A DNA stretch of 64,000 bases from Roseivivax sediminis (GTDB taxonomy: Bacteria; Pseudomonadota; Alphaproteobacteria; Rhodobacterales; Rhodobacteraceae). Below, piece by piece: positions 26,504 to 35,424 of this stretch. Below the pieces are notes generated by a model. It was not told the origin of the DNA and did not search any database. It saw only the letters and a list, made by a program, of their open reading frames with translations. The translations under genes were made by a program, and so were the position numbers. The stretch covers positions 77,025-141,024 of the forward strand of contig NZ_FOMS01000004.1 of the NCBI RefSeq assembly GCF_900112685.1, in the 5' to 3' direction. Numbering within the stretch: the first letter of the stretch is position 1; the number at the start of each line of letters is the position of its first letter.

Positions 26504-27073
26504 ATGTTCATCCAGACCGAATCGACGCCCAACCCCGCGACGTTGAAATTCCTGCCCGGGCAGACCGTGCTCGACGCCGGCACTGCCGATTTCCCCTCGC
26601 CCGAGGGCGCCGGCGCCTCGCCGCTGGCCACCCGCCTGTTCGACGTGCCCGGCGTGCGCGGCGTGTTCTTCGGCAACGACTTCGTCACCGTGACGAAGGC
26701 CGACGACACCGACTGGGACCACGTCAAGCCGGCGATCCTCGGCGCGATCATGGAGCATTTCCAGTCCGGCCAGCCGGTCATGGCCGATGGCGCCATGGAC
26801 ACGTCCGGCGGCGGTCACGCCGACCATGACGGCGAGGACGGCGAGATCGTCGGCCAGATCAAGGAGCTGCTCGACACCCGCGTGCGCCCGGCGGTGGCGC
26901 AGGACGGCGGCGACATCACTTTCCACGGGTTCGAGCGGGGCGTCGTCTACCTGCACATGCAGGGCGCCTGTGCCGGCTGCCCGTCCTCGACGCTGACGCT
27001 CAAGATGGGCATCGAGAATCTCCTGCGTCACTACATCCCCGAGGTGACCGAGGTGCGCCCGATCGGTGTCTGA
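26504..27073 (+). CDS. nfuA: Fe-S cluster carrier NfuA-type
   Basis: A 189-residue protein with an N-terminal Nfu-specific domain (MFIQTESTPNPATLKFLPG) and a C-terminal NifU-like domain with CAGC (Cys156, Cys159), which binds a bridging [4Fe-4S] cluster and passes it to apo-proteins. Both domains and the length fit alphaproteobacterial NfuA. It is first in an operon: tsaB starts eight bases inside its end, then rimI. The strong promoter with an adjacent palindrome suggests iron- or Fe-S-dependent control, itself an inference. Confidence 0.93.
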   Translation: MFIQTESTPNPATLKFLPGQTVLDAGTADFPSPEGAGASPLATRLFDVPGVRGVFFGNDFVTVTKADDTDWDHVKPAILGAIMEHFQSGQPVMADGAMDTSGGGHADHDGEDGEIVGQIKELLDTRVRPAVAQDGGDITFHGFERGVVYLHMQGACAGCPSSTLTLKMGIENLLRHYIPEVTEVRPIGV

Positions 27074-27629
27074 TCCTCTGATCCTCGGCTTCGACACATC
27101 GGCCGCGCATTGCGCGGCCGCTTTGCTGTCGGGCGACCGCATCCTCGCCGCGCGCGGCGAGGAGATGGCGCGCGGGCAGGCCGAACGCCTCATGCCGCTT
27201 CTCGAAGAAGTGCTCGACGAGGGCGGCGCCACATGGGCCGACCTTGCACGGATCGGTGTCGGCGTCGGGCCGGGTAACTTCACCGGAATCCGCATATCGG
27301 TGGCCACCGCGCGCGGCCTCGCCTTCGCGCTGGAGATCCCCGCGATCGGCGTCTCGACGCTTGACGCGACGGACGGCCCCTGCCCCGTCGTGCCCGCCCC
27401 GCGCGACATGGCCTATGCGAGAACGCCCGGCAGGGCGGTGGAGCTCCTCCCCCGCGTGGACCTGCCGGCCGAGGTCACCTGGCCGCCGGCGCCGGAGGCG
27501 CTCGCCGCCGCCATCGCCCGCCGCGCCCAGGGCGCCGTCCCAGGCGCGCCGCCGGCACCGCTCTATGTCCGGCCCGCCGACGCCGCTCCGGCGCGAGACG
27601 CCCCGCCCCGAATTCTCGATGAAGCCTGA
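27066..27629 (+). CDS. tsaB: tRNA threonylcarbamoyladenosine biosynthesis protein TsaB
   Basis: A 187-residue ASKHA-fold partner of TsaD in the t6A37 tRNA modification complex. It shows LGFDTSAAHCAAALL at the start and VGVGPGNFTGIRISVATARGLA, both typical. Start is GTG at 27066, eight bases inside nfuA. The C-terminus is shorter than in E. coli, as in many alphaproteobacteria. rimI overlaps by 11 bases, the usual tsaB-rimI pairing. Confidence 0.93.
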   Translation: MSDPLILGFDTSAAHCAAALLSGDRILAARGEEMARGQAERLMPLLEEVLDEGGATWADLARIGVGVGPGNFTGIRISVATARGLAFALEIPAIGVSTLDATDGPCPVVPAPRDMAYARTPGRAVELLPRVDLPAEVTWPPAPEALAAAIARRAQGAVPGAPPAPLYVRPADAAPARDAPPRILDEA

Positions 27630-28056
27630 GGACATGGCCGCGCTGATGGCGCGCGCATACCGCCACCAGGCTCCCTGGGGCGCCGCCGACATCGCCGCGC
27701 TGAGCGCCCGTCCGGTGACGAGACTGATTGGCGCGCCCGAAGGCTTCCTGATCGCGCAAGTGGTCGCAGACGAGGCGGAGATCCTCGCGCTCGCGACCGA
27801 TCCGGCCGCACAACGCCAGGGCGTGGCCTCCGACCTGCTCACCCAGTTCCACACCCTATGCGCCTCCGAAGGCGTGACCCGCGCCGTCCTCGACGTCGCA
27901 CACGACAACGATCCGGCCCTGGCGCTCTACACCCGCTTCGGCTACGCCGAGACCGCGCGGCGCGCCGGCTACTATCGCCGGCCGGACGGCAGCCGCGCCG
28001 ATGCGCTGCTCATGGCGCGCGCGATCCGCCCCGATAACGCCGCGTCGCCCGCCTAG
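27619..28056 (+). CDS. rimI: GNAT acetyltransferase, RimI-type
   Basis: A 145-residue N-acetyltransferase with the GNAT acetyl-CoA loop AQRQGVASDLL and the C-terminal NDPALALYTRFGYAETARRAGYY of RimI-like enzymes, which acetylate the N-terminus of ribosomal protein S18 in E. coli. The ATG at 27619 lies 11 bases inside tsaB. It could act on other proteins; family placement and operon position support RimI. Confidence 0.87.
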   Translation: MKPEDMAALMARAYRHQAPWGAADIAALSARPVTRLIGAPEGFLIAQVVADEAEILALATDPAAQRQGVASDLLTQFHTLCASEGVTRAVLDVAHDNDPALALYTRFGYAETARRAGYYRRPDGSRADALLMARAIRPDNAASPA

Positions 28057-28082
28057 CCGCCCGCGAACACGGGAAAAACCGG

Positions 28083-28112
28083 TTGACCCCCTCGGGCCGG
28101 TCGGTCCTAAAT
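28083..28112 (+). promoter_or_regulatory. sigma70-type promoter of the BMP transporter operon
   Basis: TTGACC (28083-28088), an 18-base spacer and CTAAAT (28107-28112). A leader of about 70 bases with a small GGGG...CCCC hairpin leads to the binding-protein ATG at 28191. I see no known riboswitch consensus in it. Confidence 0.5.
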
Positions 28113-28190
28113 CGTGGCGAGATCGCTTCGATCCAAAGGGACGCAGGGGACGAACCCCCGCCCCGCACCACGTTTCAGGGAGCCCCGCGC

Positions 28191-29195
28191 ATGACCGTTC
28201 TGAAATCCCTCCTTGGCGCCTCCGCCGCGCTGGCGCTGTCCACAGGCGCCGCGCTCGCCGATCCGGCGCTGATCTACGATCTCGGCGGCAAGTTCGACAA
28301 ATCGTTCAACGAGGCCGCGTTCAACGGCGCCGAGCAATGGGCCGAGGAAACCGGCGGCAATTACCGCGACATCGAACTGCAATCCGAGGCGCAGCGCGAA
28401 CAGGCCCTGCGCCGCTTCGCCGAAGCCGGCTTCAACCCCGTCATCACCACCGGCTTCTCCATGTCGACGCCGATCGACAACGTCGCGGGCGACTATCCAG
28501 ACACCAAGTTCGTGACCATCGACGGCTATGTCGACCCCGAGGAACACCCGAACGTGAAGTCGATCTCCTTCGCGGAGGAGCAGGGCTCCTACCTCGTGGG
28601 AATGCTGGCTGCGATGGCGTCCGAGACCGGCACAGTATCCTTCGTCGGCGGCATGGACATCCCGCTGATCCGCGCCTTCGCCTGCGGCTATGCCCAGGGC
28701 GCCAAGGCGGTGAACGAGGACATCGAGGTCATCGCCAACATGACCGGCACGACGCCCGCGGCCTGGAACGACCCGGTGAAGGGGTCCGAGCTGACCAACG
28801 CGCAGATCTCCCAGGGCTCCGACGTGGTCTTCGCCGCCGCCGGCGGCACCGGCATCGGCGTTCTGCAGACCGCCGCGGACGAGGACATCCTGTCCATCGG
28901 CGTCGACAGCAACCAGAACCACCTGCATCCCGGCCAGGTCCTGACCTCCATGCTCAAGCGCGTGGACGTCGCCACCTACGAGGCGATGCAGGCGGGCGAA
29001 GACCTCGACACCGGGACCGAGCGGCTGACGCTCGAGGATGACGGCGTCGGCTACGCGCTCGACGAGAACAACCGCGATCTCATCACCGACGAGATGCAGG
29101 AACGCGTCGACGAGGCGCGCCAGGCGATCATCGACGGCGAGGTCGAGGTGCACGACTACCGCTCCGACGACAGCTGCCCGGCCCTGTCGTTCTGA
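28191..29195 (+). CDS. BMP family (Med/PnrA-type) nucleoside-binding lipoprotein-like protein of an ABC importer
   Basis: A 334-residue periplasmic binding protein. The signal peptide ends GAALAD; no lipobox Cys is present, so it should be soluble. The BMP family motif FDKSFNEAAFNGAEQW follows at once, with FAEEQGSYLVGMLAA and GVDSNQNHL later. Homologues such as PnrA and RfuA bind purine nucleosides or riboflavin. The three transporter genes downstream complete the system. The start ATG at 28191 follows CAGGGAG. The substrate is most likely a purine nucleoside, by family only. Confidence 0.9.
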   Translation: MTVLKSLLGASAALALSTGAALADPALIYDLGGKFDKSFNEAAFNGAEQWAEETGGNYRDIELQSEAQREQALRRFAEAGFNPVITTGFSMSTPIDNVAGDYPDTKFVTIDGYVDPEEHPNVKSISFAEEQGSYLVGMLAAMASETGTVSFVGGMDIPLIRAFACGYAQGAKAVNEDIEVIANMTGTTPAAWNDPVKGSELTNAQISQGSDVVFAAAGGTGIGVLQTAADEDILSIGVDSNQNHLHPGQVLTSMLKRVDVATYEAMQAGEDLDTGTERLTLEDDGVGYALDENNRDLITDEMQERVDEARQAIIDGEVEVHDYRSDDSCPALSF

Positions 29196-29203
29196 GCCCG
29201 GAC

Positions 29204-29258
29204 GGGCGGCCGCCGCGCCGCCCGGCGCCGATCCCGGGGCCGCGTGGCGCGCGGCCCC
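29204..29258 (+). other. Two intercistronic hairpins after the binding-protein gene
   Basis: GGGCGGC/GCCGCCC (29204-29223) and GGGGCCGCG/CGCGGCCCC (29236-29258), both perfect, without a T-run. They lie between the binding-protein and ATPase genes, where such stems commonly protect the abundant 5' message and lower transport-subunit expression. Confidence 0.5.
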
Positions 29259-29289
29259 GCCCCCGCATCCCGCGAGGCCCCCTACGCCC

Positions 29290-30885
29290 ATGACCGACCC
29301 CGCCATCGAACTCAAAGGCATCTCGAAGGCCTTCGGACCGGTCCAGGCCAACAAGGACATCTCCATCCGCGTGATGCCGGGCACGATCCACGGCATCATC
29401 GGCGAGAACGGCGCCGGCAAGTCGACGCTGATGTCCATCCTCTACGGCTTCTACGCCGCCGACGCGGGTGAGATCTGGGTCAAGGGCCAGCGCACGCAGA
29501 TCCCCGACAGCCAGGCCGCGATCCGCGCCGGCATCGGCATGGTCTTCCAGCACTTCAAGCTGGTGCAGAATTTCACGGTGCTGGAAAACGTCATCCTCGG
29601 CGCCGAGGACGGCGGCCTGCTGAAACCCTCGCTCGCCAAGGCGCGCGGCGCGCTGAAAAGCCTCGCCGAGGAATACGAGCTGTCGGTCGACCCCGACACC
29701 CAGGTCCAGCACCTGTCGGTCGGCCACCAGCAGCGGGTCGAGATCCTGAAAGCGCTCTACCGCGAGGCCGATATCCTGATCCTCGACGAGCCCACCGGCG
29801 TGCTCACCCCCGCCGAGGCCGACCACCTCTTCCGCATCCTCGATAACCTGCGGGCCGAGGGGAAGACGATCATCCTCATCACCCACAAGCTGCGCGAGAT
29901 CATGGAGATCACCGATACGGTGAGCGTGATGCGCCGCGGCGAGATGACGGCCACCGTCAAGACCGCCGAGACGAGCCCCGAGGAGCTGGCCGAGCTCATG
30001 GTCGGCCGCAAGGTGCTCTTGCGCGTCGACAAGGCGCCGGCGCAGCCCAAGGCGCCGGTCCTTCAGATCGAGGACCTGCGCCATGTCGACGGCCAGGGGG
30101 TCGAACGGCTGCGCGGCATCTCGCTGGAGGTCCGCGCCGGCGAGATCCTCGGCCTCGCCGGTGTCGCCGGCAACGGCCAGTCGGAGCTTCTGAACGTCCT
30201 CGGCGGCTACGCGGACGCGACGGGCACGGTGCGCGTGAACGGCAAGGATATCCCGCTCTCGGGCGCCGGCTGCGACGGCATGGCCCGACGCGGCGCCGGC
30301 ATCGCGCACGTCCCCGAGGATCGCCAGCGCGAGGGCCTCATCATGCCCTACACGGCGTGGGAGAATACCGTCTTCGGCTACCACCGCGACCCGGCGATCC
30401 AGTCCGGCGTCCTGATGAACAACGCCGCCATCCGCGAAGAGGCCGGCGCCAAGATGCAGCGCTTCGACGTGCGCCCGCCGAACCCCGACCTCGCGGCGCG
30501 CAACTTCTCGGGCGGCAACCAGCAGAAGATCGTCCTCGCGCGCGAGATCGAGCGCAATCCGGACGTCCTGCTGATCGGCCAGCCCACCCGCGGCGTCGAC
30601 ATCGGCGCCATCGAGTTCATTCACCAGCAGATCGTGCGCCTGCGCGACGAGGGCAAGGCGATCCTGCTGGTGTCGGTTGAACTCGACGAAATCTTCGCGC
30701 TGTCGGACCGCATCGCGGTGATGTTCGACGGCCGCGTCATGGGCACCCGCGACGCCGCCGACACCGACCAGCGCGAACTGGGCCTCCTGATGGCCGGCAT
30801 CACCGAGGATCCCGGCGGCGACGCCTTCGAGGCCGTCGACGCCGCGCTCGAACGCAAGGACCGCCGGGAGGCCGTGCATGGATAA
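29290..30885 (+). CDS. Nucleoside ABC importer, double ATP-binding protein
   Basis: A 531-residue protein with two nucleotide-binding domains. The first has Walker A GENGAGKST (about residue 38), an LSVGHQQ signature and ILDEPT. The second has a degenerate Walker A GVAGNGQSE and FSGGNQQK with LIGQPTRGVD. This arrangement is the rule for sugar/nucleoside CUT2-like and BMP-linked importers. It energises uptake with the two permeases downstream. The start at 29290 gives a normal length; the permease overlaps the end by eight bases. Confidence 0.94.
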   Translation: MTDPAIELKGISKAFGPVQANKDISIRVMPGTIHGIIGENGAGKSTLMSILYGFYAADAGEIWVKGQRTQIPDSQAAIRAGIGMVFQHFKLVQNFTVLENVILGAEDGGLLKPSLAKARGALKSLAEEYELSVDPDTQVQHLSVGHQQRVEILKALYREADILILDEPTGVLTPAEADHLFRILDNLRAEGKTIILITHKLREIMEITDTVSVMRRGEMTATVKTAETSPEELAELMVGRKVLLRVDKAPAQPKAPVLQIEDLRHVDGQGVERLRGISLEVRAGEILGLAGVAGNGQSELLNVLGGYADATGTVRVNGKDIPLSGAGCDGMARRGAGIAHVPEDRQREGLIMPYTAWENTVFGYHRDPAIQSGVLMNNAAIREEAGAKMQRFDVRPPNPDLAARNFSGGNQQKIVLAREIERNPDVLLIGQPTRGVDIGAIEFIHQQIVRLRDEGKAILLVSVELDEIFALSDRIAVMFDGRVMGTRDAADTDQRELGLLMAGITEDPGGDAFEAVDAALERKDRREAVHG

Positions 30886-31969
30886 GCTGCCCCCCTGGGC
30901 CGACGCGGTGCTGGTGCCGCTGATCTCGCTCCTGCTTGCCGCCGCGCTGTCGGCGCTCGTGATCCTCGGCATCGGCGAGAACCCGGTGGACGCCTTCACG
31001 CTCATGGTCGAGGGCGCGCTCCTGCGCTCCGCCGGCTGGGGCTACACCCTCTATTACGCGACCAACTTCATTTTCACCGGCCTCGCGGTGTCGGTCGCCT
31101 TCCACGCCAGGCTCTTCAACATCGGCGGCGAGGGGCAGGCGATGATCGGCGGCCTCGGCGTCGCGCTCGTCTGCCTCTACCTGCCCTGGCCGCACTGGAC
31201 GCTGGCGCTCGTCGCGGCCTCGATCGCCGCGGCGATCTTCGGCGCGGCCTGGGCGTTCATCCCGGCCTATCTTCAGGCGAAACGCGGCAGCCACATCGTG
31301 ATCACCACGATCATGTTCAACTTCATCGCCGCGGCGCTGCTGAACTATCTTCTCGTGAACCTGATGAAGCCCGCGGGCCAGCAGGACCCGGCCACGGCGA
31401 TCTTCCCCGCCGCCACCCACCTGCCCACCTTCCAGGACATGTTCGCGGCAGAGGCGAACCCGCTGTTCCGCGGGGCGCCGGGCAACGTGACGTTCTTTCT
31501 CGCCATAGCCGCCTGCGTCTTCGTCTGGCTGCTGATCTGGCGCACGCGCCTCGGCTACGAGATCCGGGCGCTGGGCCATTCCGAAAGCGCCGCGCGCTAT
31601 GCCGGCATTTCCCCTGTAAAGACGATCGTGGTTGCGATGCTGATCTCGGGCGGGCTCGCCGGGCTCATGGGCGTCAACACCGCCATGGGCGAGGCCGAGC
31701 GGCTGGTGATGAACTCCACCGAAGGTGCCGGCTTCATCGGCATCGCGGTGGCGCTGATGGGCCGCAATCACCCGGTCGGCGTCTTTCTCGCCGCGATCCT
31801 CTTCGGCTTTCTCTACCAGGGCGGGGCGGAACTCGCGCTCTGGACCAATATCCCGCGCGAGCTGATCGTGGTGATCCAGGCGCTGGTGATCCTGTTCACC
31901 GGCGCGCTCGACAACATGGTACGGATACCGCTCGCGCGCCTCTTCGCCCGCGGCCGGAGGGCCCGCTGA
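30878..31969 (+). CDS. Nucleoside ABC importer permease 1
   Basis: A 363-residue inner-membrane protein with about ten hydrophobic segments. FNIGGEGQAMIGGL and AALGHSESAARYAGI-type loops identify the BPD_transp_2 permease family (RbsC/NupP type). It pairs with the next permease to form the translocation channel. The ATG overlaps the ATPase gene by eight bases, and its stop shares one base with the next start (TGATG). Confidence 0.93.
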   Translation: MDKLPPWADAVLVPLISLLLAAALSALVILGIGENPVDAFTLMVEGALLRSAGWGYTLYYATNFIFTGLAVSVAFHARLFNIGGEGQAMIGGLGVALVCLYLPWPHWTLALVAASIAAAIFGAAWAFIPAYLQAKRGSHIVITTIMFNFIAAALLNYLLVNLMKPAGQQDPATAIFPAATHLPTFQDMFAAEANPLFRGAPGNVTFFLAIAACVFVWLLIWRTRLGYEIRALGHSESAARYAGISPVKTIVVAMLISGGLAGLMGVNTAMGEAERLVMNSTEGAGFIGIAVALMGRNHPVGVFLAAILFGFLYQGGAELALWTNIPRELIVVIQALVILFTGALDNMVRIPLARLFARGRRAR

Positions 31970-32934
31970 TGGATTTCGCGACGGTCCTGCAGGTCCTCGA
32001 TTCGACCGTCCGGCTGGCCACCCCGCTGCTCTTCGCCTGTCTCGCGGGGCTGTTTTCCGAACGCGCCGGGGTCATCGACATCGGCCTTGAAGGCAAGATG
32101 CTGATCTCGGCCTTCTTCTCGGCGGCCGTCGCGGCGGCAACCGGGTCGGTGTGGCTGGGCCTCCTCGCCGGCATCGTCTCCTCGGTGATGCTCAGCCTCG
32201 TGCACGGGCTCGCGTCGATCACCTTCCGCGGCAACCAGCTCATCTCGGGCGTGGCGATCAACTTCCTTGCCGCGGGCCTGACGGTGCTGATCGCGCAGGA
32301 CTGGTTCGGCCAGGGCGGACGCACGCCCTCGCTTATCGGCCAGGGCCGCTGGGGCAACATCACCCTGCCCTTCGCCAATGCGCTCTCGGACGTGCCGGTC
32401 CTCGGCCCGCTCTATGCGCAACTGATTTCGGGCCATTCGCTGCTGGTCTATCTGGGCCTGCTGACCGTACCGCTCACCTGGTGGATCCTCTTTCGCACCC
32501 GCTTCGGCCTGCGCCTGCGCGCCGTGGGGGAGGCGCCCGAGGCTGTTGATACCGCCGGCATCTCGGTCACCGGCCTGCGCTTCGCGGCCGTGGCGATCTG
32601 CGGGCTCCTGTGCGGGCTCGCCGGCTCCTACCTCGCCACCGGGCTGCAGGCCGGCTTCGTCCGGGACATGACCGCAGGGCGCGGCTACATCGCGCTCGCG
32701 GCGCTCATCTTCGCCAAGTGGCGGCCGTGGTACGCGCTGATGGCCTGCCTGCTCTTCGGTCTCCTGCAGGCGGTGGCCTTGCGCTATCAGAACATCGACC
32801 TTGGCGGCCTCACGATCCCGGTTCAGCTCATGGACGCCCTGCCCTACATCCTCACGGTGGTCATCCTCGCCGGCTTCGTCGGCAAGGCGATTCCCCCCCG
32901 CGCCGGTGGCGAGCCCTACGTCAAGGAACGCTGA
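31969..32934 (+). CDS. Nucleoside ABC importer permease 2
   Basis: A 321-residue BPD_transp_2 permease (NupQ type) with eight to ten membrane segments. It shows ERAGVIDIGLEGKMLI near the N-terminus and FRTRFGLRLRAVGEAPEA, the loop contacting the ATPase. It is the last gene of the importer operon and shares one base with permease 1. A dispersed hairpin repeat follows 33 bases after the stop. Confidence 0.93.
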   Translation: MDFATVLQVLDSTVRLATPLLFACLAGLFSERAGVIDIGLEGKMLISAFFSAAVAAATGSVWLGLLAGIVSSVMLSLVHGLASITFRGNQLISGVAINFLAAGLTVLIAQDWFGQGGRTPSLIGQGRWGNITLPFANALSDVPVLGPLYAQLISGHSLLVYLGLLTVPLTWWILFRTRFGLRLRAVGEAPEAVDTAGISVTGLRFAAVAICGLLCGLAGSYLATGLQAGFVRDMTAGRGYIALAALIFAKWRPWYALMACLLFGLLQAVALRYQNIDLGGLTIPVQLMDALPYILTVVILAGFVGKAIPPRAGGEPYVKER

Positions 32935-32967
32935 CCGCCCGGCGTCCCAAGCCGAAGGCGCGCCCCG

Positions 32968-33022
32968 CTTCTTTGGGCCGCAAATACTCCGGGGAGCGCG
33001 AGGGGCCGGCCCCTCGCTCCCG
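32968..33022. repeat. Dispersed hairpin repeat, copy C
   Basis: The hairpin GGGAGCGCGAGGGGCC/GGCCCCTCGCTCCC (about 32992-33021) is nearly identical to copy A, and the core, read on the minus strand, is CTCCCCGGAGTATTTGCGG. It lies after the importer operon but in the opposite orientation to copies A and B relative to the upstream gene. The final CAGATGAAG of the core has become CAAAGAAG. Confidence 0.7.
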
Positions 33023-33195
33023 TCCGTACCGGGACGCGCGCCATGCGGCACGGGGACGACAATCGCAAGCGGGCCCTGCCCCGGAAACGCGATCGCCCAG
33101 CCGGCTGCGCGCCGCCCGCCACAGACGCGGCCCTGCGGCATCACTCAGCCCGCCGACCCGTTGCCAATTCCCGCGCGCTTGCGCACTCTTCGCCC

Positions 33196-34113
33196 ATGCA
33201 GCTCTACCTCCCCATCGCCGAGGTCTCGGTCTCGCTCTTCCTGCTCCTCGGTCTCGGCGTGATGGTGGGAATCCTGTCGGGCATGTTCGGCGTCGGCGGC
33301 GGTTTCCTGATCACGCCGCTGCTGTTCTTTCTCGGCATCCCGCCCGCCGTCGCCGTCGCCACCGGCGCCAACCAGATCGTCGCGAGCTCCGTTTCGGCCG
33401 TGCTCGCCCATCTCAGGCGGCGAACGGTCGATCTGCGGATGGGCACGGTGCTGCTGATCGGCGGTCTCGGCGGCTCCGCGCTCGGCGTCTGGCTCTTCAA
33501 CGCGCTGAAGGCGGCCGGGCAGGTCGATCTGCTGGTGCGGCTCTGCTACGTCGTCTTCCTCGGCATCATCGGCGGGCTGATGCTGGCAGAGAGCATCCGC
33601 GCCCTGCGCAGCGCCTCGCGGGGGGCGGCGCCGAAGCGGCGCCAGCACGGCTGGGTGCACGGGCTGCCCTTCAAGATGCGCTTCCGCGCCTCGGGCCTCT
33701 ACATATCCGCGATCCCGCCGCTTCTCGTCGGCGCCTCGGTCGGGGTGCTGGCCGCGATCATGGGGGTCGGCGGCGGCTTCATCATGGTGCCCGCGATGAT
33801 CTACCTTCTGGGCATGCCCACCAAGGTCGTCATCGGCACATCGCTCTTCCAGATCATCTTCGTGACCGGCTTCACCACGGTTCTGCACGCCGTCACCACC
33901 CAGACCGTCGACATCTTCCTGGCGCTCGCGCTGATCACCGGCGGCGTCGTCGGCGCGCAGATCGGCGCAGCCATGGGCGCCCGGCTCCGCGCCGAACAGC
34001 TGCGCATCCTGCTCGCGCTCCTCGTCGTCGGGGTCTGCATCAAGCTGGGGCTGGATCTCGTGCTGACCCCGTCCGAACTCTTCGTGATCAGCCAGGAAGG
34101 CGCGCCGACATGA
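33196..34113 (+). CDS. TauE/SafE family sulfite exporter-like permease
   Basis: A 305-residue membrane protein with about eight hydrophobic segments and the internal duplication of this family: GMFGVGGGFLITPLLFFLGI in the first half and AIMGVGGGFIMVPAMIYLLG in the second. Members export sulfite, sulfoacetate or other organosulfur anions. The start ATG at 33196 is the first of the conserved domain. It is coupled by ATGA to the TIGR02186-type gene, suggesting the two act together. The actual substrate is unknown. Confidence 0.88.
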   Translation: MQLYLPIAEVSVSLFLLLGLGVMVGILSGMFGVGGGFLITPLLFFLGIPPAVAVATGANQIVASSVSAVLAHLRRRTVDLRMGTVLLIGGLGGSALGVWLFNALKAAGQVDLLVRLCYVVFLGIIGGLMLAESIRALRSASRGAAPKRRQHGWVHGLPFKMRFRASGLYISAIPPLLVGASVGVLAAIMGVGGGFIMVPAMIYLLGMPTKVVIGTSLFQIIFVTGFTTVLHAVTTQTVDIFLALALITGGVVGAQIGAAMGARLRAEQLRILLALLVVGVCIKLGLDLVLTPSELFVISQEGAPT

Positions 34114-34988
34114 TCGCGCGCCGCATCCTCGCCGCCCTCGCCCTGGCCCTTCTCGCCGCCGGCTGGGCCACCGCCCAGCCGGAAACCGACGCCGCGCCGC
34201 CGCCGGCCGAGGAGGCGCCGGCCGGCGCCGAGGAGGTCGCCCCGGCAGACGAGGCCCCCGCCCTCGCGCCCACCACTGCACAAGAGGAGGTCGTGCTCGG
34301 CCTCAGTCAGGACAGCGTCTCCATCTCCACCGATTTCGACGGCTCGGAGATCCTCGTCTACGGCGCCGTGAAGCGCGAGATCCCCATTCCCGCCGACCCG
34401 CCGCTCGAGGTCGTGGTCACCGTGTCCGGCCCATTCGTGCCGGTCACGGTCTACCGCAAGGAACGGCGCTTCGGGATCTGGGTCAACGCCGACGCAGTGG
34501 AAATCGACCTCGCCCCGTCGTTCTACGCCGTCGCCACGTCCGGTCCCTTCGGGTCGGTCATGTCGAACGTGGAGGACCTGCGCCACAGCGTCTCGGTTCC
34601 GCGCGCCATCCGATCCGTCGGCGCGCCGATGAACGTGGACAATGCGCAGGCGTTTTCAGAGGCCGTGATCCGCATCCGCAGCGACAGCGGCCTCTACCAG
34701 CGCCTCGAAGGCGCCGTCGACGTGCGCGAGGAGACTTTGTTCGCCACCCGGATCCGCCTGCCCGCCAACCTGACCGAGGGCGCCTATGCCACGCGCATCT
34801 TTCTCACCCGCGGCGGCCGCGTGGTCAGCCAGACCGAACGGGTGATCGACGTGCGCAAGGTCGGGCTGGAGCGCTGGCTCTACAACCTCTCGCGCGATCT
34901 GCCGCTGGCCTATGGCCTTCTGTCCCTGACGCTCGCCATCGCGGCGGGCTGGGGCGCCTCCACCGCCTTTCGCCTGATCCGGAACTGA
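34110..34988 (+). CDS. Alph_Pro_TM family (TIGR02186) exported membrane protein
   Basis: A 292-residue protein: a signal peptide (1-22), an Ala/Pro/Glu-rich linker (about 25-65), a beta-rich extracytoplasmic domain (LSQDSVSISTDFDGSEILVY, RFGIWVNADAVEI) and one C-terminal helix (about 265-288). This is the TIGR02186/Alph_Pro_TM family, restricted to alphaproteobacteria, with no known role. The start overlaps the TauE/SafE stop as ATGA; the pairing recurs in relatives as I remember it, and suggests an accessory subunit. Confidence 0.85.
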   Translation: MIARRILAALALALLAAGWATAQPETDAAPPPAEEAPAGAEEVAPADEAPALAPTTAQEEVVLGLSQDSVSISTDFDGSEILVYGAVKREIPIPADPPLEVVVTVSGPFVPVTVYRKERRFGIWVNADAVEIDLAPSFYAVATSGPFGSVMSNVEDLRHSVSVPRAIRSVGAPMNVDNAQAFSEAVIRIRSDSGLYQRLEGAVDVREETLFATRIRLPANLTEGAYATRIFLTRGGRVVSQTERVIDVRKVGLERWLYNLSRDLPLAYGLLSLTLAIAAGWGASTAFRLIRN

Positions 34989-34992
34989 CCCC

Positions 34993-35424
34993 ATGTCCCG
35001 CACGCCGCCGCCCGCCCGCGCCGAGTTCGCCGCCTTCCTGCCGGTCCAGACCCGCTGGGCCGACAACGACGAATACGGCCACATGAACAACGCGACCTAT
35101 TACGCGATCTTCGACAACGTCATCTCGCTCTGGCAGATGCGGCAGGGGATCGAGATCCGCGGCCCGGGCGCCATCCGTTTCGTCGTGGTCGAGAACGGCT
35201 GCATCTACTTCCGCGAGGTCGGCTTTCCCGACGCGCTCGAGGCCGGGCTCAGGCTGGCGAAGATCGGCACGTCGTCCTACCGGATCGAGGTCGCGCTCTT
35301 CCGCGAGGGCGAGGACGAGGCCGCCACGCTCGGCTTCTTCCAGAACGTGCTGACGGACGAAAAAGGCCGCCCGAGACCGATCCCGGACGACCTGCGCGAC
35401 GTGCTTGGGCGGCTGTCGCCCTGA
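34993..35424 (+). CDS. Acyl-CoA thioesterase, hotdog fold
   Basis: A 143-residue thioesterase of the 4-hydroxybenzoyl-CoA thioesterase/YbgC type. The active-site loop TRWADNDEYGHMNNATYY contains the catalytic Asp. It hydrolyses acyl-CoA thioesters; the chain specificity is unknown. It lies four bases after the Alph_Pro_TM gene, so it probably shares that operon. Its stop abuts the stop of the convergent PRC-barrel gene. Confidence 0.88.
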   Translation: MSRTPPPARAEFAAFLPVQTRWADNDEYGHMNNATYYAIFDNVISLWQMRQGIEIRGPGAIRFVVVENGCIYFREVGFPDALEAGLRLAKIGTSSYRIEVALFREGEDEAATLGFFQNVLTDEKGRPRPIPDDLRDVLGRLSP

